A stretch of 64,000 bases of DNA from Comamonadaceae bacterium ALPHA2B. Its GTDB lineage: Bacteria > Pseudomonadota > Gammaproteobacteria > Burkholderiales > Burkholderiaceae_C. The first letter of the stretch is position 1; each line of letters begins with the position of its first letter. The stretch is from contig SCOE01000006.1 of the NCBI GenBank assembly GCA_005503065.1, forward strand, positions 62,001 through 126,000, given 5' to 3'. The notes below the pieces were generated by a model. That model saw only the letters and a list, made by a program, of their open reading frames with translations, was not told the origin of the DNA and did no database searches. A program made the position numbers and the translations under genes. Positions 25,278 through 33,803 of this stretch are shown here, piece after piece.

Positions 25278-25313
25278 TAGCTGCTGGCGCCCATCCGGCG
25301 GGCGCTGCAGCCA
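25263..25313 (+). repeat. Short interspersed element, probably Comamonadaceae type
   Basis: The segment TCGCTATCGAATTGATAGCT, followed by a GC-rich inverted part (GGCGCC..GGCGGGCGCTGCAG) and a T-rich end, matches the element at 51023-51080. I associate such AATTGATAGCTGCT / GGCGGGCGCT elements with Comamonadaceae intergenic regions. This copy supplies the rph stop codon (TGA 25275-25277). Confidence 0.65.
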
Positions 25314-25323
25314 CTTTTTATTT

Positions 25324-25941
25324 ATGAAACTGGTCCTCGCCTCCAACAACGCCGGCAAGCTCGCCGAGCTGCAGCAGCTCTTCGGCGCACTCGGCGTGCA
25401 ACTCGTGCGCCAGTCCGAGCTCGGCGTGGGCGAGGCCGACGAACCCTTTCGCACCTTCGTCGAGAACGCCCTGGCCAAGGCCCGCCACGCCAGCGCCGCC
25501 ACCGGCCTGCCCGCCGTTGCCGACGATGCCGGCCTGTGCGTCGACGCCTTTGGGGGCCTGCCCGGGGTGGACACCGCCTTCTACGCCACGCAGTTCGGCT
25601 ACCCCAAGGGCGACGCCCACAACGTGCGCGCGCTGCTCGAGCAGATGCAGGGCGTGGCCAACCGGCGCGCGGCGCTGGTCAGCACGCTGGTGGCGCTACG
25701 CCGGCACGACGATCCGGAGCCGCTCATCGCTGTCGGCCGCGTGGTCGGCGAGATCACGCGCGAGCCCGTCGGTGACCAGGGCTTCGGCTTCGATCCCGTG
25801 ATGTTCCTGCCCGTTTTCGGCCGCACCTTCGCGCAGTTGCCGCCCGAGGTGAAGAACGCCCACAGCCACCGCGGCCAGGCGGCGCGGGCGATGGTCGAGC
25901 TGATGCGCGATCGCTGGGCGCTGGCGGCCGCCGGCGCCTGA
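25324..25941 (+). CDS. rdgB: dITP/XTP pyrophosphatase
   Basis: A 205-residue Ham1/RdgB-family enzyme that hydrolyses non-canonical purine triphosphates to monophosphates, keeping them out of DNA. The N-terminal LASNNAGKLAEL, metal-binding ADDAGLCVDAFGGLPGVDTA and C-terminal FGFDPVMFLP plus HSHRGQAA motifs are all present. It is the usual length and sits between rph and hemW, a common order in this group. Confidence 0.97.
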   Translation: MKLVLASNNAGKLAELQQLFGALGVQLVRQSELGVGEADEPFRTFVENALAKARHASAATGLPAVADDAGLCVDAFGGLPGVDTAFYATQFGYPKGDAHNVRALLEQMQGVANRRAALVSTLVALRRHDDPEPLIAVGRVVGEITREPVGDQGFGFDPVMFLPVFGRTFAQLPPEVKNAHSHRGQAARAMVELMRDRWALAAAGA

Positions 25942-25945
25942 GGCC

Positions 25946-27193
25946 GTGAACATCCCGATCCGTCCCGCACCTTCCGCCGGCGAGGGCGCGGCGCAGGCCA
26001 ACGACGTGCTGCACATGATGCGGCCCGGCCCGCTGCAACTGGCCGCGCTGCCGCCGCTCTCGCTGTACATCCACCTGCCATGGTGCCTGCGCAAGTGCCC
26101 GTACTGCGACTTCAACTCGCACGAATCCCGGCATAGAGAGCGCGTTCCGGAGCACGCCTACATCGACGCCGTCATCGCCGACCTCGACGCCGCGCTGCCG
26201 CTGGTGTGGGGCCGGCCGGTGCACACCATCTTCATCGGCGGCGGCACGCCCAGCCTGTTTTCGCCCGAAGCCATCGACCGCCTGCTGGGCGACGTGCGCG
26301 CGCGCCTGAAGGTCGAGCCCGACTGCGAGGTCACGCTCGAAGCGAACCCGGGCACCTTCGAGCGCGACCGCTTCCGCGCCTTTCGCGCTGCGGGCGTCAC
26401 GCGCCTGTCCGTGGGGGTGCAGAGCTTCGACGACGCGCACCTGAAGGCGATCGGCCGGGTGCACGACCGCGCCCAGGCCATCGCGGCGGTCGAGGAGGCC
26501 GCGAGTGCCTTCGACACCTTCAACCTCGACCTCATGTACGCGCTGCCGGGCCAGACCCTGCACGGCTTGGACGCCGACCTCGACCAGGCGCTGGCGCTGC
26601 AGCCGCCGCACCTGTCGATCTACCACCTCACCATCGAGCCCAACACCTTCTTCGCCAAGCACCCGCCCGCGCTGCCCGACGACGACATCGCCTACACGAT
26701 GCTCGACCGCATCACCGAGCGCACGGCGGCGGTCGGCCTGAAGCGCTACGAAGTGTCGGCCTACGCGCGTGCCGGTCATGCCTGTGCACACAACCTCAAC
26801 TACTGGCAATTCGGCGACTACCTCGGGCTGGGCGCCGGTGCGCACGGCAAGCTGAGCTTCGCGCACCGCATCGTGCGGCAGGTGCGCTTTCGCGATCCGC
26901 AGCGTTACATGGCCAACGCGATGGCCGGGCAGGCCGTGGCGCAGAGCGACGAGGTCGCGCTGGCCGATCTGCCCTTCGAGTTCATGCTCAATGCCCTTCG
27001 GCTGAAGGACGGCTTCACGCTCATGCAGTTCGCGGAACGCACGGGCCTGGCCATCAGCGCCATCCAGCGCCCGCTCGAAGAGGCTGAGCGTCTTGGCCTG
27101 CTGGCGCGCGACCTGCACCGCGCGTGGCCCACGGAGCGCGGCTTCGATTTCCTGAGCGATCTGCAGGAACTCTTCCTGCCTCCCGCTGGCTGA
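25946..27193 (+). CDS. hemW: Radical SAM heme chaperone HemW
   Basis: A 415-residue radical SAM protein. The cluster motif is in YIHLPWCLRKCPYCDFNSH (CxxxCxxC, about residues 46-53), followed by the GGGTPSLFS SAM-binding loop, and a C-terminal HemN-like domain. HemW binds heme and delivers it to respiratory enzymes; it lacks coproporphyrinogen dehydrogenase activity. The likely start is GTG 25946, four bases after the rdgB stop, with a non-conserved 35-residue head. Confidence 0.94.
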   Translation: MNIPIRPAPSAGEGAAQANDVLHMMRPGPLQLAALPPLSLYIHLPWCLRKCPYCDFNSHESRHRERVPEHAYIDAVIADLDAALPLVWGRPVHTIFIGGGTPSLFSPEAIDRLLGDVRARLKVEPDCEVTLEANPGTFERDRFRAFRAAGVTRLSVGVQSFDDAHLKAIGRVHDRAQAIAAVEEAASAFDTFNLDLMYALPGQTLHGLDADLDQALALQPPHLSIYHLTIEPNTFFAKHPPALPDDDIAYTMLDRITERTAAVGLKRYEVSAYARAGHACAHNLNYWQFGDYLGLGAGAHGKLSFAHRIVRQVRFRDPQRYMANAMAGQAVAQSDEVALADLPFEFMLNALRLKDGFTLMQFAERTGLAISAIQRPLEEAERLGLLARDLHRAWPTERGFDFLSDLQELFLPPAG

Positions 27194-27298
27194 GGAAAGT
27201 GCAATCGGCCGCTGGCCCAGGCGGTGCGTGGGCTGTGGCCATCGTCACGTTCGTTACCAATTCGACTTCATCGCCCATCGGCCTAGAATCGGCGGCTC

Positions 27299-27386
27299 GG
27301 AGAGTTGGGTGAGCGGTTTAAACCAGCAGTCTTGAAAACTGCCGACGGGCAACCGTCCGTGAGTTCGAATCTCACACTCTCCGCCA
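27299..27386 (+). tRNA. tRNA-Ser(TGA)
   Basis: An 88-base class II tRNA with acceptor GGAGAGT pairing ACTCTCC, anticodon TGA in CTTGAAA, a long variable arm (CGACGGGCAACCGTCCG region) and GTTCGAAT T loop. CCA is encoded. Decayed genes follow at once, so this tRNA may be an integration hotspot. Confidence 0.95.
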
Positions 27387-27495
27387 CTTGTCGATGTCTC
27401 TCATCGACACTCGGTCAGTTCGATATTCCGCCCCATCCGTTTACCCATCCGCCGACAGTGCGACTGGGTGAGATGGCACGGGAGCTGGTGGCAAT

Positions 27496-27640
27496 CTACT
27501 TGTATTGGTCGCCAGCCGCAGTGCAGAGTTCGATGCACCGGGCGATCCAAGTGTCGTACCAGTACCAAGCCCCCTCTACCTGGGCGCCGTAGCCCTTCGC
27601 TGGGTCCTTAGCGTTTTCTGCCTTCCACATGTCGACGTGT
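27496..27640 (-). pseudogene. Possible C-terminal gene remnant
   Basis: About 47 minus-strand codons before the stop at 27496 read as a natural-looking tail: VDMWKAENAKDPAKGYGAQV, then EGAWYWYDTWIARCIELC. Upstream of them the frame turns Arg/Val-rich and overlaps another remnant on the opposite strand. I recognise no family. Confidence 0.3.
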
Positions 27641-27669
27641 TCCGGTTGCGTGCGGAAGCGCGTGAAGCC

Positions 27670-27972
27670 CGCCTTCCTTACTTCTACCGCACCCTGCCGA
27701 CCAAAATCGACAAGGCCGCCTTCGACGCTAACCTCGACCAGATCGAGGCCGTGGTCGCGGAGCAGGCGGAGCCCGTCATCTGGGCGGCGTGGGGGCAGCC
27801 GGTGGTCCACCACAGCTACTTCCTGAAGGCGAGGAATCAGCTCTACGAGCGACTGGCGAAGTACGCGCCGAGCTGGCGCCGGTTCGGTGAACTCACGGCT
27901 ACGGGTCACCCTCGCCACGCGAGCCGCCTCGACTATCGCTGGACCCTGGAGCCCTTCGACATCACGGTATAG
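27670..27972 (+). pseudogene. Remnant of a DUF1643-like gene
   Basis: From about 27670 the plus strand encodes PYFYRTLPTKIDKAAFDANL, then EPVIWAAWG and FGELTATGHPRHASRL, matching the C-terminal part of DUF1643 proteins, where the AWG and G-x-PRHP motifs are typical. The N-terminal half is absent and the preceding codons are not domain-like. The family has no settled function. Confidence 0.5.
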
Positions 27973-27986
27973 GGGGTATTCCGCCG

Positions 27987-28184
27987 GTGTTCAACGTGAT
28001 CACCGAGTGCGACCCGCTCTACGACGACTGCGTGGACATGACCCTGCGCATGCGGCAGCAGGGCGTGGAGGTGACGGCCAAGGTCTACAAGGGCACGGTG
28101 CACAGCTTCCTGGAGGCGGTGTCGGTGGCCGACGTGGCCGGCGAGGCGTTCGACGATACCGTGCGCTGGCTGCAGCAGCATTGA
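27987..28184 (+). pseudogene. C-terminal fragment of an alpha/beta hydrolase
   Basis: The 65 residues from ATG 27987 match the end of Hsl/acetyl-esterase-type hydrolases: ITECDPLYDDCVDMTLRMRQ contains the acid Asp region and KVYKGTVHSFL the catalytic His. The nucleophile-serine part (GDSAGG) is not present upstream, so the gene has lost its 5' three quarters. Confidence 0.75.
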
Positions 28185-28203
28185 ACGGGGAGGGCACCTG
28201 ACG

Positions 28204-28844
28204 ATGTACACGCCACCAGCCTATGCCGAGAAGGACGCAGAACTGCTGCGCGCGTGCGTGCGCCAGTGGAGCTCGCCACGCTGGTCACGCACGGCGCGCA
28301 TGGGGTGCAGGCCACACACCTGCCCTTCCTGGTGGACGAGCCCGCGGACGAAGGCGGCCTGGGCACGCTGGTCACGCACCTGGCCCGGGGCAACGCGCAG
28401 TTTGGCGACCTGCAGGCCGGTGCCGAGGCGCTGGTGCTCTTCCAGGGGCCACACGCCTTCATCTCGCCCAGCTGGTACGAGAACCGGCACACCTTCCCGA
28501 CCTGGAACTACACCGCCGTCCACGCGCGCGGCCAGCCCGAGCTCATCGAGTCGGCCAAGGGCCTGCTGGCAGTGCTCGACCGCGTGGTGGCGCATTACGA
28601 CACGCCGCTGGGCGGCCCGCGGCAGTTCCGCGCCATGCCGTCCGATTTCGCGGCCACGCGGCTGCGCGCCATCGTCGCACTGCGCATTCCCATTGCCAGC
28701 CTGGAGGGCAAGATGAAGATGAACCAGGACAAATCCGTGGCCGACCGGCGCGGTGTGATCGCGGCGCTGGAGAAGCAGGGCGACGCGCAGTCGCTGGCGG
28801 TGGCCCGACTGATCCGTGCCCAGCCTGACATGCAGGCGGGCTGA
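28204..28844 (+). pseudogene. PaiB-like FMN-binding protein gene with a frameshift
   Basis: The first frame begins MYTPPAYAEKDAELLRACVR, the standard PaiB N-terminus. The match then switches frame between about 28261 and 28272 and continues ELATLVTHGAHGVQATHLPF, EALVLFQGPHAFISPSWY, HTFPTWNYTAVHAHG-like and SLEGKMKMNQDKS to 28844. One missing base explains the shift. PaiB proteins are FMN-binding split-barrel proteins, named as transcriptional repressors in Bacillus. A shorter product from GTG 28254 would lack part of the flavin fold. Confidence 0.75.
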
Positions 28845-28873
28845 ACCCGCACTTCCTCTTTCTGGAGAGTTCC

Positions 28874-29494
28874 ATGACTGCCCCTGCCGCCGCGACCATG
28901 ACCGAGGCCGAAGCTCGCACGCGGCACGACCTGGCGGCCCTGTACCGCCTGGTCGCGCACTTCCGCATGACGGACCTGATCGACACCCACATCAGCGCCC
29001 GCGTTCCCGGCACGCCCGACCATTTCCTCATCAACCGCTACGGCGTGCTGTTCAACGAAATGCGGCCCGAGGATCTGGTGAAGATCGATCCCAGCGGGCA
29101 GGTGGTGGAGGCCGGTGCCGCCAGCCAGCCTGTCAACGCCGCGGGCTTCACCATCCATTCGGCGGTGCACATGGCGCGGCACGACCTCGCCTGCGTGATC
29201 CACACGCACACCGCCGACGGCATCGCCGTGTCGTGCCAGGAAGAGGGGCTGCTGCCCATCAGCCAGCATGCGCTCAAGTTCTACGGCCACATCGGCTACC
29301 ACGCCTACGAAGGCATCGCGCTGGAACTGGCGGAGCGCGAGCGCCTGGTGGCCAGCCTGGGCGAGCACCGCGTGATGATCCTGCGCAACCATGGCTTGTT
29401 GGCGGGAGGCCGAAGCATCGCCCAGTTCGACCGCGAGGAGAACCACATGCACACTCAACTGGTCTGGCGGCCGGCGCTGCGCCTTCTGGACTGA
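28874..29494 (+). CDS. Class II aldolase/adducin family protein, C-terminally short
   Basis: A 206-residue protein with GGAGAG before ATG 28874. It has the metal-binding HTHTADG motif near residue 117, the NHGLLAGG motif near residue 176, and LINRYGVLFNEMRPEDLV in the phosphate-loop region. Family members of this kind are usually about 240-260 residues; here the sequence diverges after RSIAQFDRE and ends 20 residues later with WRPALRLLD. The truncation lies in a region full of decayed genes, so activity is doubtful. The substrate is probably a small hydroxy-acid or sugar derivative. Confidence 0.7.
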   Translation: MTAPAAATMTEAEARTRHDLAALYRLVAHFRMTDLIDTHISARVPGTPDHFLINRYGVLFNEMRPEDLVKIDPSGQVVEAGAASQPVNAAGFTIHSAVHMARHDLACVIHTHTADGIAVSCQEEGLLPISQHALKFYGHIGYHAYEGIALELAERERLVASLGEHRVMILRNHGLLAGGRSIAQFDREENHMHTQLVWRPALRLLD

Positions 29495-30054
29495 ATGGGC
29501 GGGCCGGCGGGAGTTTGCGAACCGCCTCAGCCGCTCGGCGATCCGCTGCGCAGAAGTTCGCGGGCGAACCGGTCCATGTTCAGTGCGCGCTCGGATCGGC
29601 CGGTGGCCGGCGTTCGGCTGTGCAGGGCGGCACCGGCCTGCACACATGGTCCACCGCATCGCCGTAGGGCTCCGCAATGGGCCGGCGGCCCCGCTTTCTC
29701 ACAGGCCCCGAATGGCGTGGTGCATGTCGCGCACAATCGTGCCCATCGCCCCGCCCTCGAGCGTCGGGCGGTACAGCTCGCCGTGGGGGAGGGGATTCCA
29801 TCGGGCGGACCATCCTTGATGTCCGAACGCCGGGGACCAGGAACGGCGTGCGGTACGCCCACGGCCGCGCCGAGAACTGCCATTCGGCCAGGTCCATCCC
29901 GCCGCTGCATCGGCGTCGATTGAGGCGGCAACGGCGATTGCACGCCGGGTTGTATGCGGTGCCCGAGGTGAAGAAAACTGGCCGGAGTACAAGCATCGAT
30001 CATCTGCGTCGCGCACAGGCGGCTCTGGCCACCTGCGCAGTGGTCGAGCCGGTG
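29495..30054. other. Decayed stretch with no intact gene
   Basis: No complete gene is visible. A minus-strand remnant at 29699-29897 is listed separately; the rest shows no coding, repeat or promoter features I can support. Confidence 0.45.
29699..29897 (-). pseudogene. Frameshifted fragment of an unknown gene
   Basis: Two minus-strand frames join into one plausible tail: MDLAEWQFSARPWAYRTPFL and VPGVRTSRMVRPMES in one frame, then PHGELYRPTLEGGAMGTIVR and DMHHAIRGL in another. The switch falls in the homopolymer 29785-29794 (GGGGGAGGGG on the plus strand) and needs one base. No family recognised. Confidence 0.35.
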
Positions 30055-30900
30055 CTATAGGGCTTTCTGCGTCAGCAGGTTGGAAATGTTGCGCTGGATG
30101 GCGAAGCGGTCCGCCCGATAGAGGAAATGGCCGAAATAGGCCACTTTCTGTTCGGCCGCGAAGAAGATGCGCGTCACCTGCGCCGCCGCGCTGCCAATGG
30201 TGGTCTGCAGCAAATTGGCCTCTTCATAGTTGAGCGTTGCCACTTTGATGAGTTCGGTGCCGTCCACCAGCTTGGGGCGCGCGTGATCCCGTACCAGTCG
30301 GCTCAACTTGATCTTCCGCTCCGCGTGCGGCGGAAAGCTCTTGTAAATGGGCATAGCGACGAAGTTGTCGGAAATCGCGTAGGGGATGCCGTCATGGCTG
30401 TCGACCTTTCGGATTCGCATGTATTCGGCGAACGCGACGCCGGGGCCCTTGAACTGCGCCGGGAGGCCGCCAAAACGTTCGCTGTGGATGATTTCGATGG
30501 CGTAGTTCGATCCATCGGAGGTGATGGATCCGGTGGATGAATAAAGCGGGTTGGCGTCGATCGCTGGCATTTCGTAAGTGACGAAAGTCCGGCGGCCCCG
30601 TTGGCTCGACAGCAATCCCTCGTCGACGAGCGTCTGGATCGCTTGACGCGCGGTGACACGCGCCACCGAGAACTCTGTCACGAGTTCATCGAGCGTCGGG
30701 ATGTTGTCGTCCAGTTTCCAGGTGCCGGTGAGGATTCGATCGCGCAGGATGGCCGCGAGTTGGGCGTAGAGGGTCACCGGCCCGGGTTGGAGCCTGGGCG
30801 GCTGCGTCTGAACAGCCGTACGCGTGCGCGCGATCGAGGGGCGGGTAGCCGTGGAGGTCATGGGGCGTTTCGGCCGAAGTTTCATAGACAGGTCTTTCAT
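30055..30900 (-). CDS. GntR-family transcriptional regulator with UTRA domain
   Basis: A 281-residue HutC-type regulator. A disordered head of about 40 residues is followed by the winged helix (LYAQLAAILRDRILTG, LVTEFSVARVTARQAIQTL, GLLSSQRGRRTFV) and a C-terminal UTRA effector domain (about 120-275). I favour ATG 30900; ATG 30885 and 30861 are alternatives. It is divergent from the ABC importer operon. The 18-bp motif at 30935-30952, in the shared upstream region and repeated at 42866-42883, is the best candidate operator. The ligand is probably the substrate of the cluster or its CoA ester. Confidence 0.9.
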   Translation of the reverse strand: MKDLSMKLRPKRPMTSTATRPSIARTRTAVQTQPPRLQPGPVTLYAQLAAILRDRILTGTWKLDDNIPTLDELVTEFSVARVTARQAIQTLVDEGLLSSQRGRRTFVTYEMPAIDANPLYSSTGSITSDGSNYAIEIIHSERFGGLPAQFKGPGVAFAEYMRIRKVDSHDGIPYAISDNFVAMPIYKSFPPHAERKIKLSRLVRDHARPKLVDGTELIKVATLNYEEANLLQTTIGSAAAQVTRIFFAAEQKVAYFGHFLYRADRFAIQRNISNLLTQKAL

Positions 30901-30934
30901 CCTAGCGGCTCGCCCAATCGAGGAAAACCCGCAG

Positions 30935-30952
30935 AGAAGTACTATTGACAGG
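30935..30952 (+). promoter_or_regulatory. Shared 18-bp motif, copy 1 (candidate GntR operator)
   Basis: AGAAGTACTATTGACAGG is found here and, identical but inverted, at 42866-42883. The following bases make TTGACAGGTCAA, a small inverted repeat. It lies between gntR and the ABC importer operon. Confidence 0.6.
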
Positions 30953-31114
30953 TCAACCGGTATACACAAAACTTCGCGGCAATGTGAAGCCAATGGGCGG
31001 ATCCCGGACTGCCACGGAAGTCGACGGAATCCGCACCAGAACCGGAGACATCGCGTGCGCCGCCCCTTGCCCCCATTTCATCGACCTGTACCAGCGTCAG
31101 CGCGCTGAGCCGAT

Positions 31115-31990
31115 ATGTCGCAACTGGCACAGATTCTCCTTTCGGGGATCGCAATCGGCGCGGTCTACAGCCTTGCAGCACTGGGCTTCACGATCGTCTT
31201 CAACGCGACTCGGGTGACGAACTTCGCCAATGGCGATTTCGTGATGATGGGTGGCCTTGTCGCGGCCACACTCATCGCCCAGGCGCAGTTCAACCAGCTC
31301 TTGGCCGTGGCTTTGGCGGTCGTCGCGGTCACGGCGCTTGGGGTGGCACTGGACCAGCTCGGTCTGCAGCAGGCACGCCGCAAGACCATCCTGGGCTACG
31401 CGATGATCACGATCGGCTTCAGCGTGCTCTATCGCGGTCTGATGCAGGTGACTGCGGGCCGCGACGTGCTGTTCATGCCCGCATTTGGAGTCATCCCTGA
31501 CTTCCGGGCATGGGACGTGTATCTGAGTTCGCAGTCGATCTGGATCCTGCTGACGCTGGCCGTCGTGAGTGCCGCCCTCAGCTACCTGTACCTGCGAACG
31601 AAGATCGGCAAGGCCATGCGGGCGGCGAGCCAAAACGCCCGGGCTGCCGCACTGTGCGGCATCGAGCCGCGGTTGATGTCGGCGCTCGCATTCGCGATGG
31701 CCGCTGCGGTCGGTGCGATAGCCGGGGCCCTGGTGGCGCCTGTGGGGGCCGCGTTCTACGAATACGGGTTGAACTTCGGCCTGAAGGGGTTCGCGGCGGC
31801 CGTGCTCGGAGGATTCGGCAGTCCCGTCGGCGCTGTCGTCGGAGGTCTTCTCATCGGCGTGCTGGAAAGCCTGTCTGCCGGCTACCTCTCGTCCGGGTAC
31901 AAGGACGCCGTCGCGCTCGCTATCCTGCTCGCGCTCCTGCTCGCCTGGCCGAGCGGTCTGCTGGGTCGAGTGGAAGCCAAGCGCGTATGA
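31115..31990 (+). CDS. Branched-chain amino acid-type ABC permease, LivH-like
   Basis: A 291-residue polytopic inner-membrane permease of the LivH family: MSQLAQILLSGIAIGAVYSL, then ALGFTIVFNATRVTNFANGD and the cytoplasmic coupling loop near AMRAASQNARAAALCGIEP. About eight transmembrane segments are apparent. It is the first gene of the importer operon and overlaps livM-like by four bases (ATGA). In catabolic clusters such transporters often carry aromatic or branched acids rather than amino acids. Confidence 0.92.
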   Translation: MSQLAQILLSGIAIGAVYSLAALGFTIVFNATRVTNFANGDFVMMGGLVAATLIAQAQFNQLLAVALAVVAVTALGVALDQLGLQQARRKTILGYAMITIGFSVLYRGLMQVTAGRDVLFMPAFGVIPDFRAWDVYLSSQSIWILLTLAVVSAALSYLYLRTKIGKAMRAASQNARAAALCGIEPRLMSALAFAMAAAVGAIAGALVAPVGAAFYEYGLNFGLKGFAAAVLGGFGSPVGAVVGGLLIGVLESLSAGYLSSGYKDAVALAILLALLLAWPSGLLGRVEAKRV

Positions 31991-33024
31991 AGCCCGCATC
32001 CGATGTCGTGAGCCTGGGAACGATGAATTCGGTCCGTGCGTCCAAGTCCGAGAGTCCCGTCTCGCGGCGCCGCATGCGTGATCTCGTGGGCATCGGGATT
32101 CTGGCCATCGTCGCGACGGTGATTGGCTTGACGGTGACACGCTCCTTCTATCTGACGATGCTCATCTACTCGGGCATCTTCGCCATCGCCGCGCTCGGCA
32201 TGACGCTGCTGTTCGGGTTCGCGGGACAGATCTCCATTGGCCAGGCGGCGTTCTTCGGTGTCGGAGCCTATGCCAGTGCTTATGTCGTGATGCGCCTGGG
32301 GCTGCCCTCCTGGATCGGCAGCCTCGCCGCGATCGCCCTTTCGGGAAGCTTCGGTTGGCTGGTCGCCAGGCCGCTGCTGCGACTCACCACGAACTACCTG
32401 GCCTTGGGCACCCTGGCGTTCGGCGTCATCTGCTTCATCCTTTTCGCGCAACTGCGCAGCATCACGGGGGGGCTGGATCCGGGCATCCTGGGCCTCGCCC
32501 CCTACAAGGTCGGCCCATGGGTGCTGGACGAACCGTCGCGCTTCTACTGGCTCGTCGCCGTCGTGCTGTGCGCGGTCATGGTCCTCGTGGTGAACCTGGC
32601 CCACAGCCGCATCGGCCGCGCCCTCAAGGCATTGAAGGTGTCGGAAGTTGCTGCAGCGGGCACCGGTGTGGATGTCGTTGGCTACAAGGTCGCCGTATTC
32701 ACGCTGGCAGCGGCACTCACCGGACTTGCCGGGTCGTTGTTCGCACACTTCCAGAGCGCCTTCAACGCCGGCGTCTTCAACGTCGGCCTGTCGATCGAGC
32801 TCCTCATCATGATCGTGGTGGGATCGGTCGGAACCGTCTGGGGTGCCCTGTTCGGCGCCCTGCTGGTGACGATCCTGCCGAGCCTGCTGGAGAACTTCGA
32901 GCAGTACAAACTGCTGATCTACGGCGCCATCATGACGCTCGTCATGATCTTCATGCCCGATGGTTTCGGCAAGGCGATCGTGGATGGGGTCAAGGCCATG
33001 ATTCGCCGCGGAGGCTCGAGATGA
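31987..33024 (+). CDS. Branched-chain amino acid-type ABC permease, LivM-like
   Basis: A 345-residue permease that pairs with the LivH-like protein. A cytoplasmic head of about 30 residues is followed by multiple transmembrane helices; GMTLLFGFAGQISIGQAAFF is the family signature, and the coupling loop is near GRALKALKVSEVAAAGTGVD. Start ATG 31987 overlaps the upstream stop, and its own stop overlaps the next start (ATGA). Confidence 0.92.
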   Translation: MKPASDVVSLGTMNSVRASKSESPVSRRRMRDLVGIGILAIVATVIGLTVTRSFYLTMLIYSGIFAIAALGMTLLFGFAGQISIGQAAFFGVGAYASAYVVMRLGLPSWIGSLAAIALSGSFGWLVARPLLRLTTNYLALGTLAFGVICFILFAQLRSITGGLDPGILGLAPYKVGPWVLDEPSRFYWLVAVVLCAVMVLVVNLAHSRIGRALKALKVSEVAAAGTGVDVVGYKVAVFTLAAALTGLAGSLFAHFQSAFNAGVFNVGLSIELLIMIVVGSVGTVWGALFGALLVTILPSLLENFEQYKLLIYGAIMTLVMIFMPDGFGKAIVDGVKAMIRRGGSR

Positions 33025-33803
33025 GCCTGGCTGTTGACGGCCTCTCCAAGCGCTACGGCGGACTGTGTGCCGTCGACGGCGTGGGCTTCACGGCTGCCCC
33101 GGGAGAGATCACCGCCCTGATCGGTCCCAACGGCGCCGGCAAGACCACGTTGCTGAATCTCGTGAGCGGCGTGGTTCGTGCGGACCAGGGGCAGTGCAGG
33201 CTTTTCGACACGGATGTCTCGGACCGCACGCCCCATGAGCTCGCGTCACTGGGCCTGACGCGAACCTACCAGAGCCCGCAGTTGTTCGACGACATGGATG
33301 TCCTTTCCACGGTCATGGTCGGCGCGCACCTGGGGGGATCCAGCGGGTTCGTCGGCTCGATGCTCCGGCTTGGAAGGTCGCGTGCCGACGAGCGACGCAT
33401 CGAAGAGCGCGCACGCGAGGCGATCACCCGGGTGGGCTTGCCTGACGCCCTTCTGCAGCGGCCGGCCACGGATCTCGCCTACGGCTTGCAGCGCCGCGTG
33501 GAGATCGCCCGTGCGCTTGCCATGCAGCCCAAGGTCCTACTTCTGGACGAGCCGGCTGCAGGCTTGAACGCCAGGGAGACGCTTGAACTCGCCGAACTGG
33601 TTCATGACTTGGCGCAGGGAGGTTTGATCGTGCTGCTCGTGGAGCACGACATGGACATGGTCATGGGCTATTCGCAGAAGGTGGTCGTGATGAATTTCGG
33701 ACGCAAGATCGCGGAGGGCACGCCAGAAGATGTGCAGCAGAGCCAGGATGTCATCGATGCCTACCTAGGCACCGAAGCGGTGCTGGAGGGCGGCGATGCT
33801 TGA
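33021..33803 (+). CDS. ABC importer ATPase, LivG-like
   Basis: A 260-residue ATPase. Walker A GPNGAGKTTLL is at about residues 35-45, the Q-loop TYQSPQLF follows, the signature is YGLQRRVEIARAL (LSGGQ replaced by AYGLQ), and Walker B is VLLLDEPAAGL. The AYGLQ form of the signature is common in LivG proteins. It is coupled by ATGA to the permease gene and overlaps the LivF-like gene by eight bases. Confidence 0.93.
   Translation: MSLAVDGLSKRYGGLCAVDGVGFTAAPGEITALIGPNGAGKTTLLNLVSGVVRADQGQCRLFDTDVSDRTPHELASLGLTRTYQSPQLFDDMDVLSTVMVGAHLGGSSGFVGSMLRLGRSRADERRIEERAREAITRVGLPDALLQRPATDLAYGLQRRVEIARALAMQPKVLLLDEPAAGLNARETLELAELVHDLAQGGLIVLLVEHDMDMVMGYSQKVVVMNFGRKIAEGTPEDVQQSQDVIDAYLGTEAVLEGGDA

Noticed and set aside
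23594-25294. Long minus-strand open frame opposite the phosphatase and rph genes
   Set aside because: It is a shadow frame of two well-supported genes and has no family character.
30945-30966. Canonical sigma-70 promoter at TTGACA 30945-30950
   Set aside because: The good TATACA hexamer follows after only 10 bases and no -10 lies at 16-18 bases, so the TTGACA here is better read as part of the shared operator-like motif.
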